64,000 nucleotides of DNA, taken from assembly GCA_017512985.1 (NCBI GenBank), contig JAFWEJ010000007.1:27394-91393 (forward strand), in the 5' to 3' direction. The position numbers and the translations under genes are program-made. Positions 43,391 to 53,526 of the stretch are shown here, in pieces. Within the stretch, counting starts at the first letter, position 1. Each line of letters begins with the position of its first letter. Source of the DNA: Clostridia bacterium. Its GTDB lineage: Bacteria; Bacillota; Clostridia; Christensenellales; Aristaeellaceae. Below the pieces are notes generated by a model, which saw nothing but the letters and a program-made list of their open reading frames with translations, was not told the DNA's origin and did not search any database.

Positions 43391-44772
43391 CTGTGGCGGA
43401 TCACCTCAAACCGCTCCAGCGTAATCTTCTCCCGGGGCGAGATGCCGCCTTTGCGCATAGCGATATCCACCTGCTCATCCACCGTGTCCACGCCGTCCAG
43501 GTCCGGCAGCAGCAGGCCGCGCTTCGATCCGCTGGATACAATTACCCCGTACCGTTTCACGTCCAGCTCATCCCTGCTTTCGATCCGTTCCGGCGCCGTC
43601 AGCACGTCCACGTTGATTTCAAGCCTGTCCAGCTCGTCCGGCCGGACCGGGTCAAAGCGCGGGTCCCGGGTCGACGCGCTCACCGCGTTATGGATGATCT
43701 CCTCGGCGACGGATTCGTAAACAGGCAGGATTGTCCCGATGCAGCCGCGCAGCCGCCCGTCCTCATGGATCGAAACAAACACGCCGGCCTTTCGCTCCGC
43801 CATCTCCGGCGGCGCCCATTCCGGCACCGTGTTCCGTTCTCTCCTCAGTATGTATTTTTCTATGGTCTCCCTGGCCAGCCGGACATAACAGTCTTCGCTG
43901 CTGCGCCGCTTTGCCAGCGCTTCCGCCTGCTTTTTCCGCCACTGTGCCAGGAAACGCCTTCCTTCGGAGGGCTCTCCCGGCCGGAAGCTGCAGATTCCGT
44001 ATCCGACGCCTGTTACATCCTCGTGGGACAGCTGCCTGGCTTCCACTGCCAGCCCGTCCAGCACGCCGGCCATGATCACAAAAGAGCGGTGGCCGCATTC
44101 CGCCGCCCTGTCGCAGAAACTCTCCTCAAAGTCCAGCATCTCGCCGAATGCGCCGCGGCTGCATACGTCCATGATCCGCCGGTCGTATTCCGGCCCTTCC
44201 GGGGCATATCCGTACGGTCCGTATTCCTGGAGCTTATGGGACAGGTCGCCGCTGGCGATATATACGGTCCGCCGGCCGGTCTGCTCAACCGCTTCCCGGA
44301 TGATCTGCCCGAACGCGTAATGCTCCGCGAGGCTCAGGCCGGACAGCCCGATCCGGACCAGCCGGAAATCCCGGTATTGCTGCTCCACAAAATACAGCGG
44401 CACCATTGTTCCGTGGTCCAGGCGTTTGTCCCGTTCCCCGAGCGTTCCCGCCGGAAACCCCTTCGCTTCAGACAGGCTGCAGATTGCCCCGCTCAGTTCC
44501 TGGTCATACGTCTCCCGGAAGCTGACCTGTCCCGCCCCGAACCGGCTGAAATCGCCTGTCGCGGCTTTCCCGGGCGACACATGGAAATAATCCGCGTAGA
44601 GTACGCTGTGCGGGCTGGAGATGATGATTGTCTCCGGCCGGAGCGCCGCGATCTCCCCGGCAATCTCCTCGTAGGCGCGGACGGTCTTCGTGATCTGTTT
44701 CTCGCTTCCCCTGCCGACGTCCGGCACGATCATCGGCGGATGCGGCACCATATACGCCGCCAGTATTGGCAT
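43387..44772 (-). CDS. Memo/LigB-like and AMMECR1-domain fusion protein
   Basis: A 461-residue two-domain protein. Residues ~1-270 match class III extradiol dioxygenase (LigB/Memo-type) folds, with VPHPPMIVPDVGRG at the start, SSPHSVLYADYF and SGDLSHK; these His residues are the expected metal ligands. Residues ~285-461 form an AMMECR1 domain, containing GVFVSIHEDGRLRGCIGT. Separate proteins in many species, the two are fused here. It is directly upstream of, and overlaps by four bases, the radical SAM enzyme that completes the AmmeMemoRadiSam set. An oxidation or modification pathway is suspected, but no reaction is established. Confidence 0.9.
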   Translation of the reverse strand: MPILAAYMVPHPPMIVPDVGRGSEKQITKTVRAYEEIAGEIAALRPETIIISSPHSVLYADYFHVSPGKAATGDFSRFGAGQVSFRETYDQELSGAICSLSEAKGFPAGTLGERDKRLDHGTMVPLYFVEQQYRDFRLVRIGLSGLSLAEHYAFGQIIREAVEQTGRRTVYIASGDLSHKLQEYGPYGYAPEGPEYDRRIMDVCSRGAFGEMLDFEESFCDRAAECGHRSFVIMAGVLDGLAVEARQLSHEDVTGVGYGICSFRPGEPSEGRRFLAQWRKKQAEALAKRRSSEDCYVRLARETIEKYILRRERNTVPEWAPPEMAERKAGVFVSIHEDGRLRGCIGTILPVYESVAEEIIHNAVSASTRDPRFDPVRPDELDRLEINVDVLTAPERIESRDELDVKRYGVIVSSGSKRGLLLPDLDGVDTVDEQVDIAMRKGGISPREKITLERFEVIRHR

Positions 44773-44790
44773 CTTTTCCCCTCGTTTCCT

Positions 44791-44840
44791 TATTCACTGT
44801 GCATCGCACATTTATTCATTATTCATTGTTCATTATTATT
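44791..44840. repeat. Heptanucleotide array (copy 5)
   Basis: Degenerate heptamers (TATTCAC, TGTGCAT, TATTCAT, TGTTCAT, TATTATT) filling the gap between the fusion protein gene and the 2-hydroxyacid dehydrogenase gene. Confidence 0.8.
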
Positions 44841-44862
44841 ATGGACCAATCCCAACGTTCCA

Positions 44863-45822
44863 TTAATACCCTCTCGTTCTGTCCACCAGGTGTTTCAGCG
44901 GCTTTCCGGCGCAGTAATTGTCCAGGTCCTCCAGGAACTGCTCCACTGTTTTCTCCACCGTGTGCGCCAGCGTCATGTTTCCCGCCGTATGCGGGGTGAT
45001 CAGCAGGTTCGGCGTCTCCCACGCGGGATCGTCCTTCCCGAGCGGTTCCTTCTCAAACACGTCCAGCCCCGCATAAAGCCTGCCGTCCTCCAGTTCCCTG
45101 AACAGCGCTTCCTGGTCAATGACGCTTCCCCGTCCGACGTTGATGATTACTGCTCCGTCCGGCAGCAGGGCCAGCTGCTTTTCTCCCACCATATGGAAAG
45201 CTTCCTTTGTTCCCGGAAGGGAGATGACCAGCACATCCGTCTCCGGCAGCGCCGCTTCCCAGTTCTCCCCGGTCAGGATCCGGTCAAATCCGCCCGGATC
45301 CCTGCCGCTCCGGTTCACGCCTGTCAGGCTCTCCGGGTCAAACGCCCTCAGTCTTTTCGCGGTTTCCTGCCCGATATCGCCTGTGCCGAGCAGCGTGATC
45401 CGGCTGTCCCTGATGGACCGGACCGTCAGGTCGCGCCTCCATTCATGCGCCGCGACAATCCGGCGGTAGTCCGGCTGCCTGCGCAGGATGTCCAGCAGCA
45501 TCATCACCGTATGCTCCGCGATCGTCACGCCATAGGCGCCGGAGGAATTGGTCAGCAGCGTCTCCGGGTTCGCGAAAGCGTCCGGCGCCAGGAACTGGTC
45601 CACGCCGGCAAACGGCGTACAGATCCATTTCAGCTTTTTCGCGGTTTTCGCAACCGGCGGCAGGTGGCCGAACAGGACCTCCGCCTCGTTCAGGTAAGGC
45701 AGGTCCTCCCAGGGCGCGTTCAGGAAACGGATCTCAAATCCGTACCCTTTCGCCGCCGCGCGGATCCGTTCCCGCTGCGCATCGGTCATTTCCTGCAGGA
45801 CCACTGCCATTTTTCTGTCCAT
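44863..45822 (-). CDS. D-isomer-specific 2-hydroxyacid dehydrogenase
   Basis: A 319-residue NAD(P)-dependent oxidoreductase. The Rossmann loop is LLGTGDIGQETAKRL (~144-158). The catalytic residues lie in INVGRGSVIDQEAL (Arg), DVFEKEPL (Glu) and ITPHTAGN (His). It reduces a 2-keto acid or oxidises the D-2-hydroxy acid, and resembles the SerA/GyaR-like group without a regulatory ACT domain. A GGGGAGG site is placed eight bases before the ATG. The substrate is unknown; it sits between the AmmeMemoRadiSam genes and a secreted protein gene, without clear functional link. Confidence 0.9.
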   Translation of the reverse strand: MDRKMAVVLQEMTDAQRERIRAAAKGYGFEIRFLNAPWEDLPYLNEAEVLFGHLPPVAKTAKKLKWICTPFAGVDQFLAPDAFANPETLLTNSSGAYGVTIAEHTVMMLLDILRRQPDYRRIVAAHEWRRDLTVRSIRDSRITLLGTGDIGQETAKRLRAFDPESLTGVNRSGRDPGGFDRILTGENWEAALPETDVLVISLPGTKEAFHMVGEKQLALLPDGAVIINVGRGSVIDQEALFRELEDGRLYAGLDVFEKEPLGKDDPAWETPNLLITPHTAGNMTLAHTVEKTVEQFLEDLDNYCAGKPLKHLVDRTRGY

Positions 45823-45852
45823 TCCGGTTTCCTCCCCGGTTCTTCCGTCAGA

Positions 45853-45881
45853 AAAGAGGAGAGCGCCTGTCTCTCCTCTTT
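45853..45881 (-). terminator. Terminator of the secreted 521-residue protein gene
   Basis: An 11-bp stem AAAGAGGAGAG / CTCTCCTCTTT with a 7-base loop and a T run on the minus strand, 16 bases past the stop. Confidence 0.8.
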
Positions 45882-45896
45882 CTGTTCAGTTGTTCA

Positions 45897-47462
45897 TTAT
45901 TCCGCCGTGGCAGGCTCCTCCTGGGGAGCCGGAGCCGGGGTGGCGGGATTCATCGCGTTGGATATCTGCGTGTTGAGCCATGCGGCGGAGCTTTCCGGCA
46001 GGTTCTTGGTCAGCGTGGTGATTGCCTTGAGTATGCCGGCCGACATGGTCATGGAGAGCTTGCCGGAAGTCGCTGTGTCGCTTTCGTCGCTCAGCTTGGC
46101 ATACGGAACTGTCTCAATGTCTTCGCCCTCGAAAGCGGACAGGAACGTTCCGCCCTTGCCCGCGGTGCCGGATACGGACAGCAGCGCTTTGGGCATGCCG
46201 GTGATGCTCAGCTCAAACGCGTAGCTCTTCCGGTCTTCTCCCGCGTCGCCGGTGGCCACATGCAGCGAAAGGGGCAGCTGCGGCGACTGGATGATGACGT
46301 TCATTTCCATATTGCCGGCTTCGTCCGCGTTGGCGGTGATGAGCGCCTTGGTGCCGCTGGCGTCGATGTTCGCGGTGATCTCGCTCGCTCCGTCTTTCAC
46401 GGTCTTCGCGCGGATGTCCGCCGTCGTCCTGTCCTGGAGGACGTTGCACACCACCAGGTCCTCACCCTCAATGGTGCCGAAGCCGAAGTGGATGCTCATC
46501 ACGGGAGCGGGCTCTTCCGCGGCAGCTGCTTCCTCAGCGGGAGCGGCTTCCTCAGCGGGAGCGGCTTCCTCAGCGGGAGCGGCTTCCTCAGCGGGAGCTT
46601 CCGCGTCCTCGGCTTTATCATCGACCACAGGCTCTTCCATGGCCTGGAGCTTCGTCATGTCGCCGGTATAGTACCTGCATCCGTTTTCATCCGCGTAAGC
46701 AGCCAGTTCGAAAGTGTCAAACTTTTCCGCTTCGCCGTTCCGGATCTTTTCGATCGCCTTATCGATCTCTGCCGCCAGGTCCTGGTTCTGGCTCTGCTGC
46801 ATGGCCTGCAGGAACTGCTGGTAGGACTCCTTCTCAATCAGTTCCTTCACGCTCGTGAGCAGCAGCTCAGCCGCCTCTTCGTAGGTCATGTTCACGGGAG
46901 TCCTGGAGGTGAAGGCAAGTCCGTCCACTGTGAATTCGCCGTTTTCGGTCTCGCCCATCTTTTCTTCAAAGGCCTTCGTAAGCTTTTCCGTCAGCTCCGC
47001 GCTGTCCTTCTGCATCTGTTCCTTGTCAATTTCGGGGATCCCGCTGATGGCGTCAGTGTTCACGCTGCTCCCCATCTGCTCCAGAATGGCCTGTACTTCC
47101 TCAGCGGTCACGCCGATCACCTGGCTGCCCAGCAGGGAGCTGGCCACCGTCACGGCTTCCCCGTCTTTCTTCGCGCCGAGGGTCAGCAGCGTTTCCTCCT
47201 GCTCGCCGGCAAACAGGCCCAGCTCGATCCTCTCCTGGTCCGCGGTACCCTTTAGGGTCAGAGCGCTGAAGATATCGCCGACCGCGGCCGTCGCGTCCTG
47301 GTCCATCGAGGCGCTGTTGCCGGTCATCAGCATCAGCGTCTGCACGTCCGCGCTGATCTTCGCGTCGAAGGAAGCCGGCTCCTGCATCTCAGCGGTCATC
47401 CCGCCGAGGGAAGAAACCGCCATTACCAGTACCATCACGATTGTCATAATTGCCTGAGACAT
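45897..47462 (-). CDS. Exported protein with PAEEA repeats, unknown function
   Basis: 521 residues. The N-terminus is hydrophobic (IMTIVMVLVMAVSSLGG) without the usual basic residues, probably a signal peptide or anchor. A helical, acidic region (~150-270) is followed by a short run of four APAEEA units (~290-315), a beta-rich domain (~325-490) and a Pro/Ala/Glu tail. Overall it resembles secreted lipoprotein-like proteins of Clostridia, but I recognise no named domain. The stop codon lies inside a heptad-like TTCATTA motif. Confidence 0.65.
   Translation of the reverse strand: MSQAIMTIVMVLVMAVSSLGGMTAEMQEPASFDAKISADVQTLMLMTGNSASMDQDATAAVGDIFSALTLKGTADQERIELGLFAGEQEETLLTLGAKKDGEAVTVASSLLGSQVIGVTAEEVQAILEQMGSSVNTDAISGIPEIDKEQMQKDSAELTEKLTKAFEEKMGETENGEFTVDGLAFTSRTPVNMTYEEAAELLLTSVKELIEKESYQQFLQAMQQSQNQDLAAEIDKAIEKIRNGEAEKFDTFELAAYADENGCRYYTGDMTKLQAMEEPVVDDKAEDAEAPAEEAAPAEEAAPAEEAAPAEEAAAAEEPAPVMSIHFGFGTIEGEDLVVCNVLQDRTTADIRAKTVKDGASEITANIDASGTKALITANADEAGNMEMNVIIQSPQLPLSLHVATGDAGEDRKSYAFELSITGMPKALLSVSGTAGKGGTFLSAFEGEDIETVPYAKLSDESDTATSGKLSMTMSAGILKAITTLTKNLPESSAAWLNTQISNAMNPATPAPAPQEEPATAE
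46530..46600. repeat. 18-bp tandem coding repeat
   Basis: Nearly perfect repetition of GGAGCGGCTTCCTCAGCG three to four times; on the coding strand it gives Ala-Pro-Ala-Glu-Glu-Ala units. Such repeats slip easily in copy number. Confidence 0.85.
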
Positions 47463-47516
47463 TTACTTGTCCTCCCTTTTCTGAATATATTGCCATCCCT
47501 GTGCAGGGAATGCCTG

Positions 47517-48737
47517 TCAGTCCGCAGCGGCCTGTTCGCCGTGGTAACGGTAGATCCTCATCATCAGCGCTCCGTCGTCATTGGAAGTGCCCACGACCCG
47601 GATCGGGAAATCATAATTGTTCGTAAAAATCAGGTTCAGTTCCGGATTGCCAACCGCCGCGTCGCAGAAGATCGGCAGGTAGCTCGCGCCGTTGCCGCCG
47701 TGGGGCCGGCGATGGTTGATCGTGATGCCCGGGAGCTGGATCAGCACATTATACAGCGTGCTGGAAACCTGGCAGGTGCCGCCGCCGTATCCCAGCTTGG
47801 ACGTTCCCTTGGTCAGCACCGGCGCCGGCTCGTATCCCTTCGATGGCCGGTAGGGGCCCATGGTCTGGTTGGCGTTGAAGCGCTGGCCCGGTTGAAGAAC
47901 CCCGGAAATATACTTGCAGCCGGTCTTGATGTTATGGATCCGGCTCTTGTTCGTATCCGTCTGGGTCATCTTGTAATAACTCGTGTAGGCCGCGATCGGG
48001 CTGTCCGGATACAGTTCCTCGTCCGTGGGGGACACGGGAATCAGGTCTGTCAGTTCGTTCGGATCAATGTAGCCGTATTCCCGCATGTAGTTGACCATGG
48101 CCCAGCCCTTGTAGAACTTCCAGATGCTCAGCTCCGTGCCGGGTTTCAGGATCACCCAGTTGTTTCCGTCGTCTCCCGACCCGCTGGAAGGCACCATGCT
48201 CTTGCGTACATGGCAGGTTGTGGCGGTCTTGGCAATATAGGTGTGCTTCTGTACGTTCATGGCCGGCGTGTTCACCGGATCCACAGGAACGATCTCGCTC
48301 TGGTTCAGGTATTCCCGCTTGATGTAGCCGATGACGTTGTTCTTGTCCCTCTTTGTGCGGACAATCAGCCAGCGCAGGCCGACATACAGGATATCAACCT
48401 TTTCTCCCCCGCATTTCAGCAGCTTGTCCCTGGAGGTAACGTCCTCCAGCTTGGCCCATTTCCTTGAATAGATGGTGCCGCCGAAATCCGTGCGCATCTT
48501 GGCGGTATAAAGCGCGGGAGAGTTCATGTTGAAGTCCTCGCGCTTCTTCTCTTCATAAACTTCGCCTTCAACGACCGCGGCAATATCTTCTTCAGCTTCC
48601 TTTTCCTCGGCTTCCATCTCGGCAAGCTGTTCGTCGGTAAACTGAATGTCTTCTTCTCCGCTTTCTTCGGCATATGCAAACGAGACTGTTCCCAGCAGCA
48701 GGCTCAGTCCCAGCAGGATGCATACAATGCGCTTCAT
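47517..48737 (-). CDS. VanW-family secreted protein
   Basis: 406 residues. The signal peptide MKRIVCILLGLSLLLGTVSFAYA is followed by an acidic ~60-residue stretch and a mid-protein region with SH3-like segments (for example CHVRKSMVPSSGSGDDGNNW). The C-terminal VanW domain is recognisable by GYGGGTCQVSSTLYNVLIQ and the RPHGGNGASYLPIFCDAAVG segment. VanW-like proteins occur beside glycopeptide-resistance or cell-wall genes, but their activity is unknown. The ATG at 48737 has an AAGGAGG site eight bases away; earlier in-frame codons to 48890 lack one. Confidence 0.88.
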   Translation of the reverse strand: MKRIVCILLGLSLLLGTVSFAYAEESGEEDIQFTDEQLAEMEAEEKEAEEDIAAVVEGEVYEEKKREDFNMNSPALYTAKMRTDFGGTIYSRKWAKLEDVTSRDKLLKCGGEKVDILYVGLRWLIVRTKRDKNNVIGYIKREYLNQSEIVPVDPVNTPAMNVQKHTYIAKTATTCHVRKSMVPSSGSGDDGNNWVILKPGTELSIWKFYKGWAMVNYMREYGYIDPNELTDLIPVSPTDEELYPDSPIAAYTSYYKMTQTDTNKSRIHNIKTGCKYISGVLQPGQRFNANQTMGPYRPSKGYEPAPVLTKGTSKLGYGGGTCQVSSTLYNVLIQLPGITINHRRPHGGNGASYLPIFCDAAVGNPELNLIFTNNYDFPIRVVGTSNDDGALMMRIYRYHGEQAAAD

Positions 48738-48893
48738 GAGCACATCCTCCTTCACCGTATACGAAATTATTATCTCCTTTTTCATTATCAATGTCAACCT
48801 GCAACCAGCCTCCGTATTCCCAAACGAAAGTCCGGAAAGCTTTATTCCTCGGAACAAAATATAGTTGTTCCCCTTCCTTTTAACCCCCACCCG

Positions 48894-48902
48894 TGGTATA
48901 AT
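48894..48902 (+). promoter_or_regulatory. Extended -10 promoter of parE
   Basis: TGG-TATAAT (TATAAT at 48897-48902) is an extended -10 box. No good -35 is seen, which extended -10 promoters tolerate. About 50 bases separate it from the ATG, which has an AAAGGAG site. Confidence 0.55.
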
Positions 48903-48952
48903 GTAATGTCAGCATCTGGATCATCATCCAGCAATCCCAAAGGAGTGAACCC

Positions 48953-50959
48953 ATGGCGTCCCAAACCTATAACGCCGGAAATATCCAGGTCCTGGAAGGC
49001 CTTGAAGCCGTCCGGATGCGCCCCGGCATGTATATCGGAACCACATCTTCCCGCGGCCTGCATCATCTGCTGTGGGAGATCGTGGACAACGCGATCGACG
49101 AAGCATCCAACGGCTTTGCGTCAGAGGTGTCTGTCACCCTGCACAAGGACGGTTCCGCCAGTGTCTGGGATAACGGCCGCGGCATGCCCGTGGACGACCA
49201 CCCGACCCTGCATAAGCCCGGCGTGGAAGTCATCTTCACCGTCCTGCATGCCGGAGGCAAGTTCAACAACGAGAACTACGACTATTCCGGCGGCCTGCAC
49301 GGCGTCGGTGCCAGCGTTGTCAACGCCCTGAGCAGATGGCTCACCGTCGATGTGTTCCTCAACTGGACCCATTACCGCATGGCCTTCACCAGCGAAACGG
49401 ATCCCGCCACCGGCAAAGTGCACGCCGGCAAGCCCACAGGACCGCTGGAAATCGTGGGCAACACCCGTAAAAAGGGTACCCTGGTCCGTTTCCTGCCGGA
49501 TGACGGGATTTTTGAGGACGTTCGTTTCCAGACAGAGACTGTTGCCCGCCGCCTGCAGGAACTGGCTTACCTGAACCGCGGCGTCTGCATCACCTTCACA
49601 GACGAGCGGCTTCCCGACGCGGACAGCCGCACCCGCGTCTTTAAATATGAAGGCGGCATCTCGGACTACGTCCGCTACCTCAACGCCGGCAAGAACGCCC
49701 TCCAGGAAGATATCATCTATATCGAAGGCAAACGTGACACCGTCATCTGCCGCGCGGCGATCCAGTATACCGACGGCTTTACCGAAAGCCTTTTCTCCTA
49801 TGTCAACAACATCAACACGCCGGAGGGCGGCACCCACGAAGCCGGTTTCAAGACGGCTTTCACCAAGTGTTTCAACGACTATGCCCGCCGCGTCGGCCTC
49901 CTGAAGGAAAAGGACAACAACCTCGCCGGCGAGGACTTCCGGGAGGGCCTCACCTGCGTCCTGACCACCATGGTCAAGAATCCCCAGTTTGAAGGCCAGA
50001 CCAAGGGCCGCCTCGGCAACAGCGAAGTGCGTCCCGCGGTGGAAGCCATCGTGACCCAGCAGCTGCTGGACTGGCTGGATAACCTGAAGAACCAGGAAGT
50101 CGCCGCCGCCATCGTCTCCAAGGCGATCCGCGCAGCCCAGGCACGGGAGGCCGCCCGCAAGACCCGGGACACCATCCGCAAGGCAAGCCAGCTGGAAGCC
50201 GCACCCCTGGTCGGCAAGCTCTCCAGCTGCACCGGCCGCCACTGGGAGGATAACGAACTCTTTATCGTGGAAGGCGACTCCGCAGGCGGCAGCGCCAAGC
50301 AGGGCCGCGACCGCCGTTTCCAGGCGATCCTTCCCCTCCGCGGCAAACCCCTGAATGTGGAGAAAAAGCACCTGGACCAGGTCCTCGCCAACGAGGAGTT
50401 CCGCTCCCTCATCACCGCCCTGGGCACCGGCATCGGGGAGGAAAGCTTTTCCATGGAAAACCTGAAATACGGAAAGGTTATCATCTTGTCCGACGCGGAC
50501 CAGGACGGCGCCCACATCCGGGCGATCCTGCTGACCTTCTTCTTCCGCTATATGAAGGACCTGATTACCGGCGGCCATATCTATATCGGCATGCCGCCGC
50601 TCTATAAGGTACAGAAGGGCCAGAAGGTCATCTACGCCTATGACGACAAGGAGCTGGCGAAAGCAACCCGTTCCGTCGGCAAGGGCTATACCCTGCAGCG
50701 GTACAAAGGCCTTGGCGAGATGAACCCGGAACAGCTCTGGGAAACCACCATGGATCCGTCCCAACGCAAGCTCATGCGTGTCGGCATTGAAGACGCGGCC
50801 CTGGCGGACCGCCTCACCACCGTCCTCATGGGAGACAAGGTGGAGCCCCGCCGCGACTATATCAGCGAGCACGCGGACTTCAACAAGGAAGACACCTTCA
50901 GCGACCAGCTGGACGGACACAGCGTGCAGGAAGGGGGTGCTGTGAATGCCGAAGCGTAA
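48953..50959 (+). CDS. parE: DNA topoisomerase IV/gyrase subunit B-like ATPase
   Basis: A 668-residue type IIA topoisomerase B subunit. The GHKL ATPase region has [10 protein letters not shown], the DNGRGMPVD loop and [13 protein letters not shown]. The TOPRIM region has [24 protein letters not shown] and DADQDGAHI. Without the separate insertions of enterobacterial GyrB, its length fits ParE or GyrB of Bacillota. Distance from any dnaA/recF/gyr locus and the paired A subunit next to it favour topoisomerase IV, but gyrase activity cannot be excluded from sequence. It overlaps parC by 14 bases. Confidence 0.85.
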   Translation: MASQTYNAGNIQVLEGLEAVRMRPGMYIGTTSSRGLHHLLWEIVDNAIDEASNGFASEVSVTLHKDGSASVWDNGRGMPVDDHPTLHKPGVEVIFTVLHAGGKFNNENYDYSGGLHGVGASVVNALSRWLTVDVFLNWTHYRMAFTSETDPATGKVHAGKPTGPLEIVGNTRKKGTLVRFLPDDGIFEDVRFQTETVARRLQELAYLNRGVCITFTDERLPDADSRTRVFKYEGGISDYVRYLNAGKNALQEDIIYIEGKRDTVICRAAIQYTDGFTESLFSYVNNINTPEGGTHEAGFKTAFTKCFNDYARRVGLLKEKDNNLAGEDFREGLTCVLTTMVKNPQFEGQTKGRLGNSEVRPAVEAIVTQQLLDWLDNLKNQEVAAAIVSKAIRAAQAREAARKTRDTIRKASQLEAAPLVGKLSSCTGRHWEDNELFIVEGDSAGGSAKQGRDRRFQAILPLRGKPLNVEKKHLDQVLANEEFRSLITALGTGIGEESFSMENLKYGKVIILSDADQDGAHIRAILLTFFFRYMKDLITGGHIYIGMPPLYKVQKGQKVIYAYDDKELAKATRSVGKGYTLQRYKGLGEMNPEQLWETTMDPSQRKLMRVGIEDAALADRLTTVLMGDKVEPRRDYISEHADFNKEDTFSDQLDGHSVQEGGAVNAEA

Positions 50960-53453
50960 AGAGCCTGAAAAGCCCATCGCGAAGGACGATCCCTCCCGCA
51001 TCCTGGATATCAACATGGAAGACGTCATGCACAACAGCATGATGCCCTATGCCGAGCACGTCATCCTGGAACGCGCCCTTCCCCGCGTGGAAGACGGCCT
51101 CAAGCCTGTCCAGCGCCGCATCCTCTATACCATGATGGAACTGGGCACCACGCCGGACAAACCCCACCGCAAGTGCGCCCGTATTGTCGGCGACTGCCTC
51201 GGTAAATACCATCCCCACGGGGATTCCTCCGTTTACGGCGCCCTTGTGCATATGGCGCAGGACTTTTCCATGCGCTGCCCCATGGTGGACGGCCACGGCA
51301 ACTTCGGCTCCATTGACGGGGACGGCGCCGCCGCCATGCGTTATACCGAAGCCCGGATGACGCCCCTGGCCATGGAGATGCTTCGGGATATCGAAAAGGA
51401 TACCGTGCCCTTCCGGCTCAATTTCGACGATACCCTGAAAGAGCCGGACATGCTCCCCGCCCGTTTCCCGAATCTCCTCGTGAACGGCGCCAACGGCATC
51501 GCCGTCGGCCTTGCCACCAATATCCCGACCCACAACCTGGGCGAAGCCGTCCGCGCGGTCATCGCGCAGATGGAAGACCCGGACATCTCCCTGGACGACC
51601 TGATGAAAATCCTCCCGGGTCCGGACTTCCCCACCGGCGGCGTCCTGCTGAACAACGAGGAAATCCGCCGCGGCTATGAAACCGGCCGGGGCAGGCTGAC
51701 CCTCCGCGCCCGCGTGAATATCGAGGACGGCATCAACGGCCGGAAGCTGCTCGCCATCACCGAGATCCCGTACCAGGTCAACAAAGCCGCCATGCTGGAG
51801 AAAATCCAGAAGCTGAGCGAGGAAAAGAAGGCGGCCCTCGGCGGCATCTATGACATCCGCGATGAAAGCGACCGCACCGGCATGCGCGCTGTCATTGAAC
51901 TCAAGCGCGATGTGGATCCGCTCAAAGTCCTGGCGTATCTCTACAAATATTCCGACCTGCAGGTCACCTTCGGCGTGAATATGGTCGCCATCGTCGGCGG
52001 CAAGCCGAAGCTGCTTACCCTCAAGGAACTGATCGCCAGCTATATCGAATATCAGAAGCAGGTCGTCACCCGCCGTACGGAATATGATCTGGAGCAGGCC
52101 AGAGCCCGCGCCCATATTCTGGAGGGCCTGATGATCGCCCTGGACAACCTGGACGAAGTCATCGCCCTGATCCGGGCCAGCAAGAGCCCGAAGGAAGCCC
52201 GCGTCGGCCTCATGGAACGCTTCGCCCTCAGTGAAAGACAGGCCCAGGCGATCCTTGACCTGCGCCTGCAGAAACTGACGAATCTGGAAATGGAAGCCCT
52301 GCGCAAGGAATACGCGGATATCCTGAAGCTGATTGCCCGCCTGGAAGGCATCCTGAAGAGCGGCAAAAAGCTCATTGAGGTCATCCGCAAGGAAATGGAA
52401 GCCATCGCCGAAGAGTTCTCAGATGAACGCCGCACCACCCTGGAAACGCCGGACGACGCGCCGGTGGAGCTTCCGGACAACGCGCCCGTGCCCGAGGACG
52501 CCGTCATCGTCTTTACCGAAGGCGGCTATCTCAAGCGCGTCTGGCCCGCCCAGCTCAAACGCACCCCGCTCCCGACCGCGGAAGAGAACCCGGCGGAAGC
52601 CGCGCGCTGGCTGCTCCCGACCACCACGGCCGAAAGCCTCTATATCTTCACCAGTTTCGGCAACTGCTATCCGGTCCGGGTCGGTACCATCGCGGAATGC
52701 AAGCCGAAGGACCGCGGCCAGCTCCTCTCCGGCGTGCTTATGGGCATTGAGGAGGGAGAGGAACCGCTCCTCATGCTCACCTGCGACCCCGCGAAAGTCA
52801 AAGGCCTGCCGGACTTCCTTTTCCTCACAAGGAACGGCATGATCAAGCGTACATCCGCCGCGGACTATGACGTCCGAAGCCGCAAGTATCCCGCCCTGTC
52901 CCTGAAGAAGGGCGACAGTCTCCTCTCAGTCCTCCCCGCGGAAACGGAAGGCGACCTGCTGCTCATCACCCGGGGCGGCATGAGCATTCGCTTCCCGCTC
53001 GCCGCCGTACCCGTCCAGGGCCGTATCGCGGCCGGCGTCAGGGCCATGAGCGTCGAGGCCGGGGACGAGGTCTCCCGGGCCCTCCAGCTGCAGGAAACCG
53101 ACGAAATCGTCCTCTTCTCCGAGCGCGGCTGGGCCAAGCGCATCCCGCAGGTGGACTTTGAACCCCAGAACCGCGCCGGTAAGGGAGTCCGCTGCTTCTA
53201 CTTCAATAAGAACGGTTCCAACGGCAGGTCTGTCGCCGGCGTCTGCCGCATCAGCCGGGACGCTCCCTGCGATCTCCTGGTCCGCCAGGTCCGCAGTCCC
53301 ATGAGCAGGCTGTCCCGCGACGACATTCTGCTCCAGAACCGGTCCGGCAAAGGCATGCCCTATGTCATGGCCATCCTCGACGACATCGTCACCGGCGTCA
53401 CCGCCATCGATGCCCCTGTATCACCTGATCCGGCGGCTTCCGACCCGAATTGA
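50946..53453 (+). CDS. parC: DNA topoisomerase IV/gyrase subunit A-like
   Basis: An 835-residue type IIA topoisomerase A subunit. The catalytic Tyr is in [12 protein letters not shown] (~132). The quinolone-contact region reads [14 protein letters not shown]: the Ser is kept, but the acidic residue usually four positions later is Gly. The C-terminal domain has six-bladed repeats. A near-match to the gyrase GyrA box, QNRAGKG, occurs late (~740), so its relation to the supercoiling box is unclear. A GGAAGGGGG site precedes the start. The ParC assignment follows the genetic pairing. Confidence 0.85.
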   Translation: MPKRKEPEKPIAKDDPSRILDINMEDVMHNSMMPYAEHVILERALPRVEDGLKPVQRRILYTMMELGTTPDKPHRKCARIVGDCLGKYHPHGDSSVYGALVHMAQDFSMRCPMVDGHGNFGSIDGDGAAAMRYTEARMTPLAMEMLRDIEKDTVPFRLNFDDTLKEPDMLPARFPNLLVNGANGIAVGLATNIPTHNLGEAVRAVIAQMEDPDISLDDLMKILPGPDFPTGGVLLNNEEIRRGYETGRGRLTLRARVNIEDGINGRKLLAITEIPYQVNKAAMLEKIQKLSEEKKAALGGIYDIRDESDRTGMRAVIELKRDVDPLKVLAYLYKYSDLQVTFGVNMVAIVGGKPKLLTLKELIASYIEYQKQVVTRRTEYDLEQARARAHILEGLMIALDNLDEVIALIRASKSPKEARVGLMERFALSERQAQAILDLRLQKLTNLEMEALRKEYADILKLIARLEGILKSGKKLIEVIRKEMEAIAEEFSDERRTTLETPDDAPVELPDNAPVPEDAVIVFTEGGYLKRVWPAQLKRTPLPTAEENPAEAARWLLPTTTAESLYIFTSFGNCYPVRVGTIAECKPKDRGQLLSGVLMGIEEGEEPLLMLTCDPAKVKGLPDFLFLTRNGMIKRTSAADYDVRSRKYPALSLKKGDSLLSVLPAETEGDLLLITRGGMSIRFPLAAVPVQGRIAAGVRAMSVEAGDEVSRALQLQETDEIVLFSERGWAKRIPQVDFEPQNRAGKGVRCFYFNKNGSNGRSVAGVCRISRDAPCDLLVRQVRSPMSRLSRDDILLQNRSGKGMPYVMAILDDIVTGVTAIDAPVSPDPAASDPN

Positions 53454-53461
53454 CTTTTTCA

Positions 53462-53513
53462 CTTTGCATTGTGCACTGTCCAATTGTTCATTATTAATTA
53501 TTCATTATTAATT
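53462..53513. repeat. Heptanucleotide array (copy 6)
   Basis: Degenerate heptamers (TTTGCAT, TGTGCAC, TGTTCAT, TATTAAT, TATTCAT) between parC and ybaB, ending directly at the GGAGG ribosome binding site of ybaB. Confidence 0.82.
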
Positions 53514-53526
53514 GGAGGTAAGAACT

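Noticed and set aside
47484-47512. Terminator between the VanW gene and the 521-residue protein gene
   Set aside because: The TCCCTG/CAGGGA hairpin is only 6 bp with a two-base loop and has no T tract.
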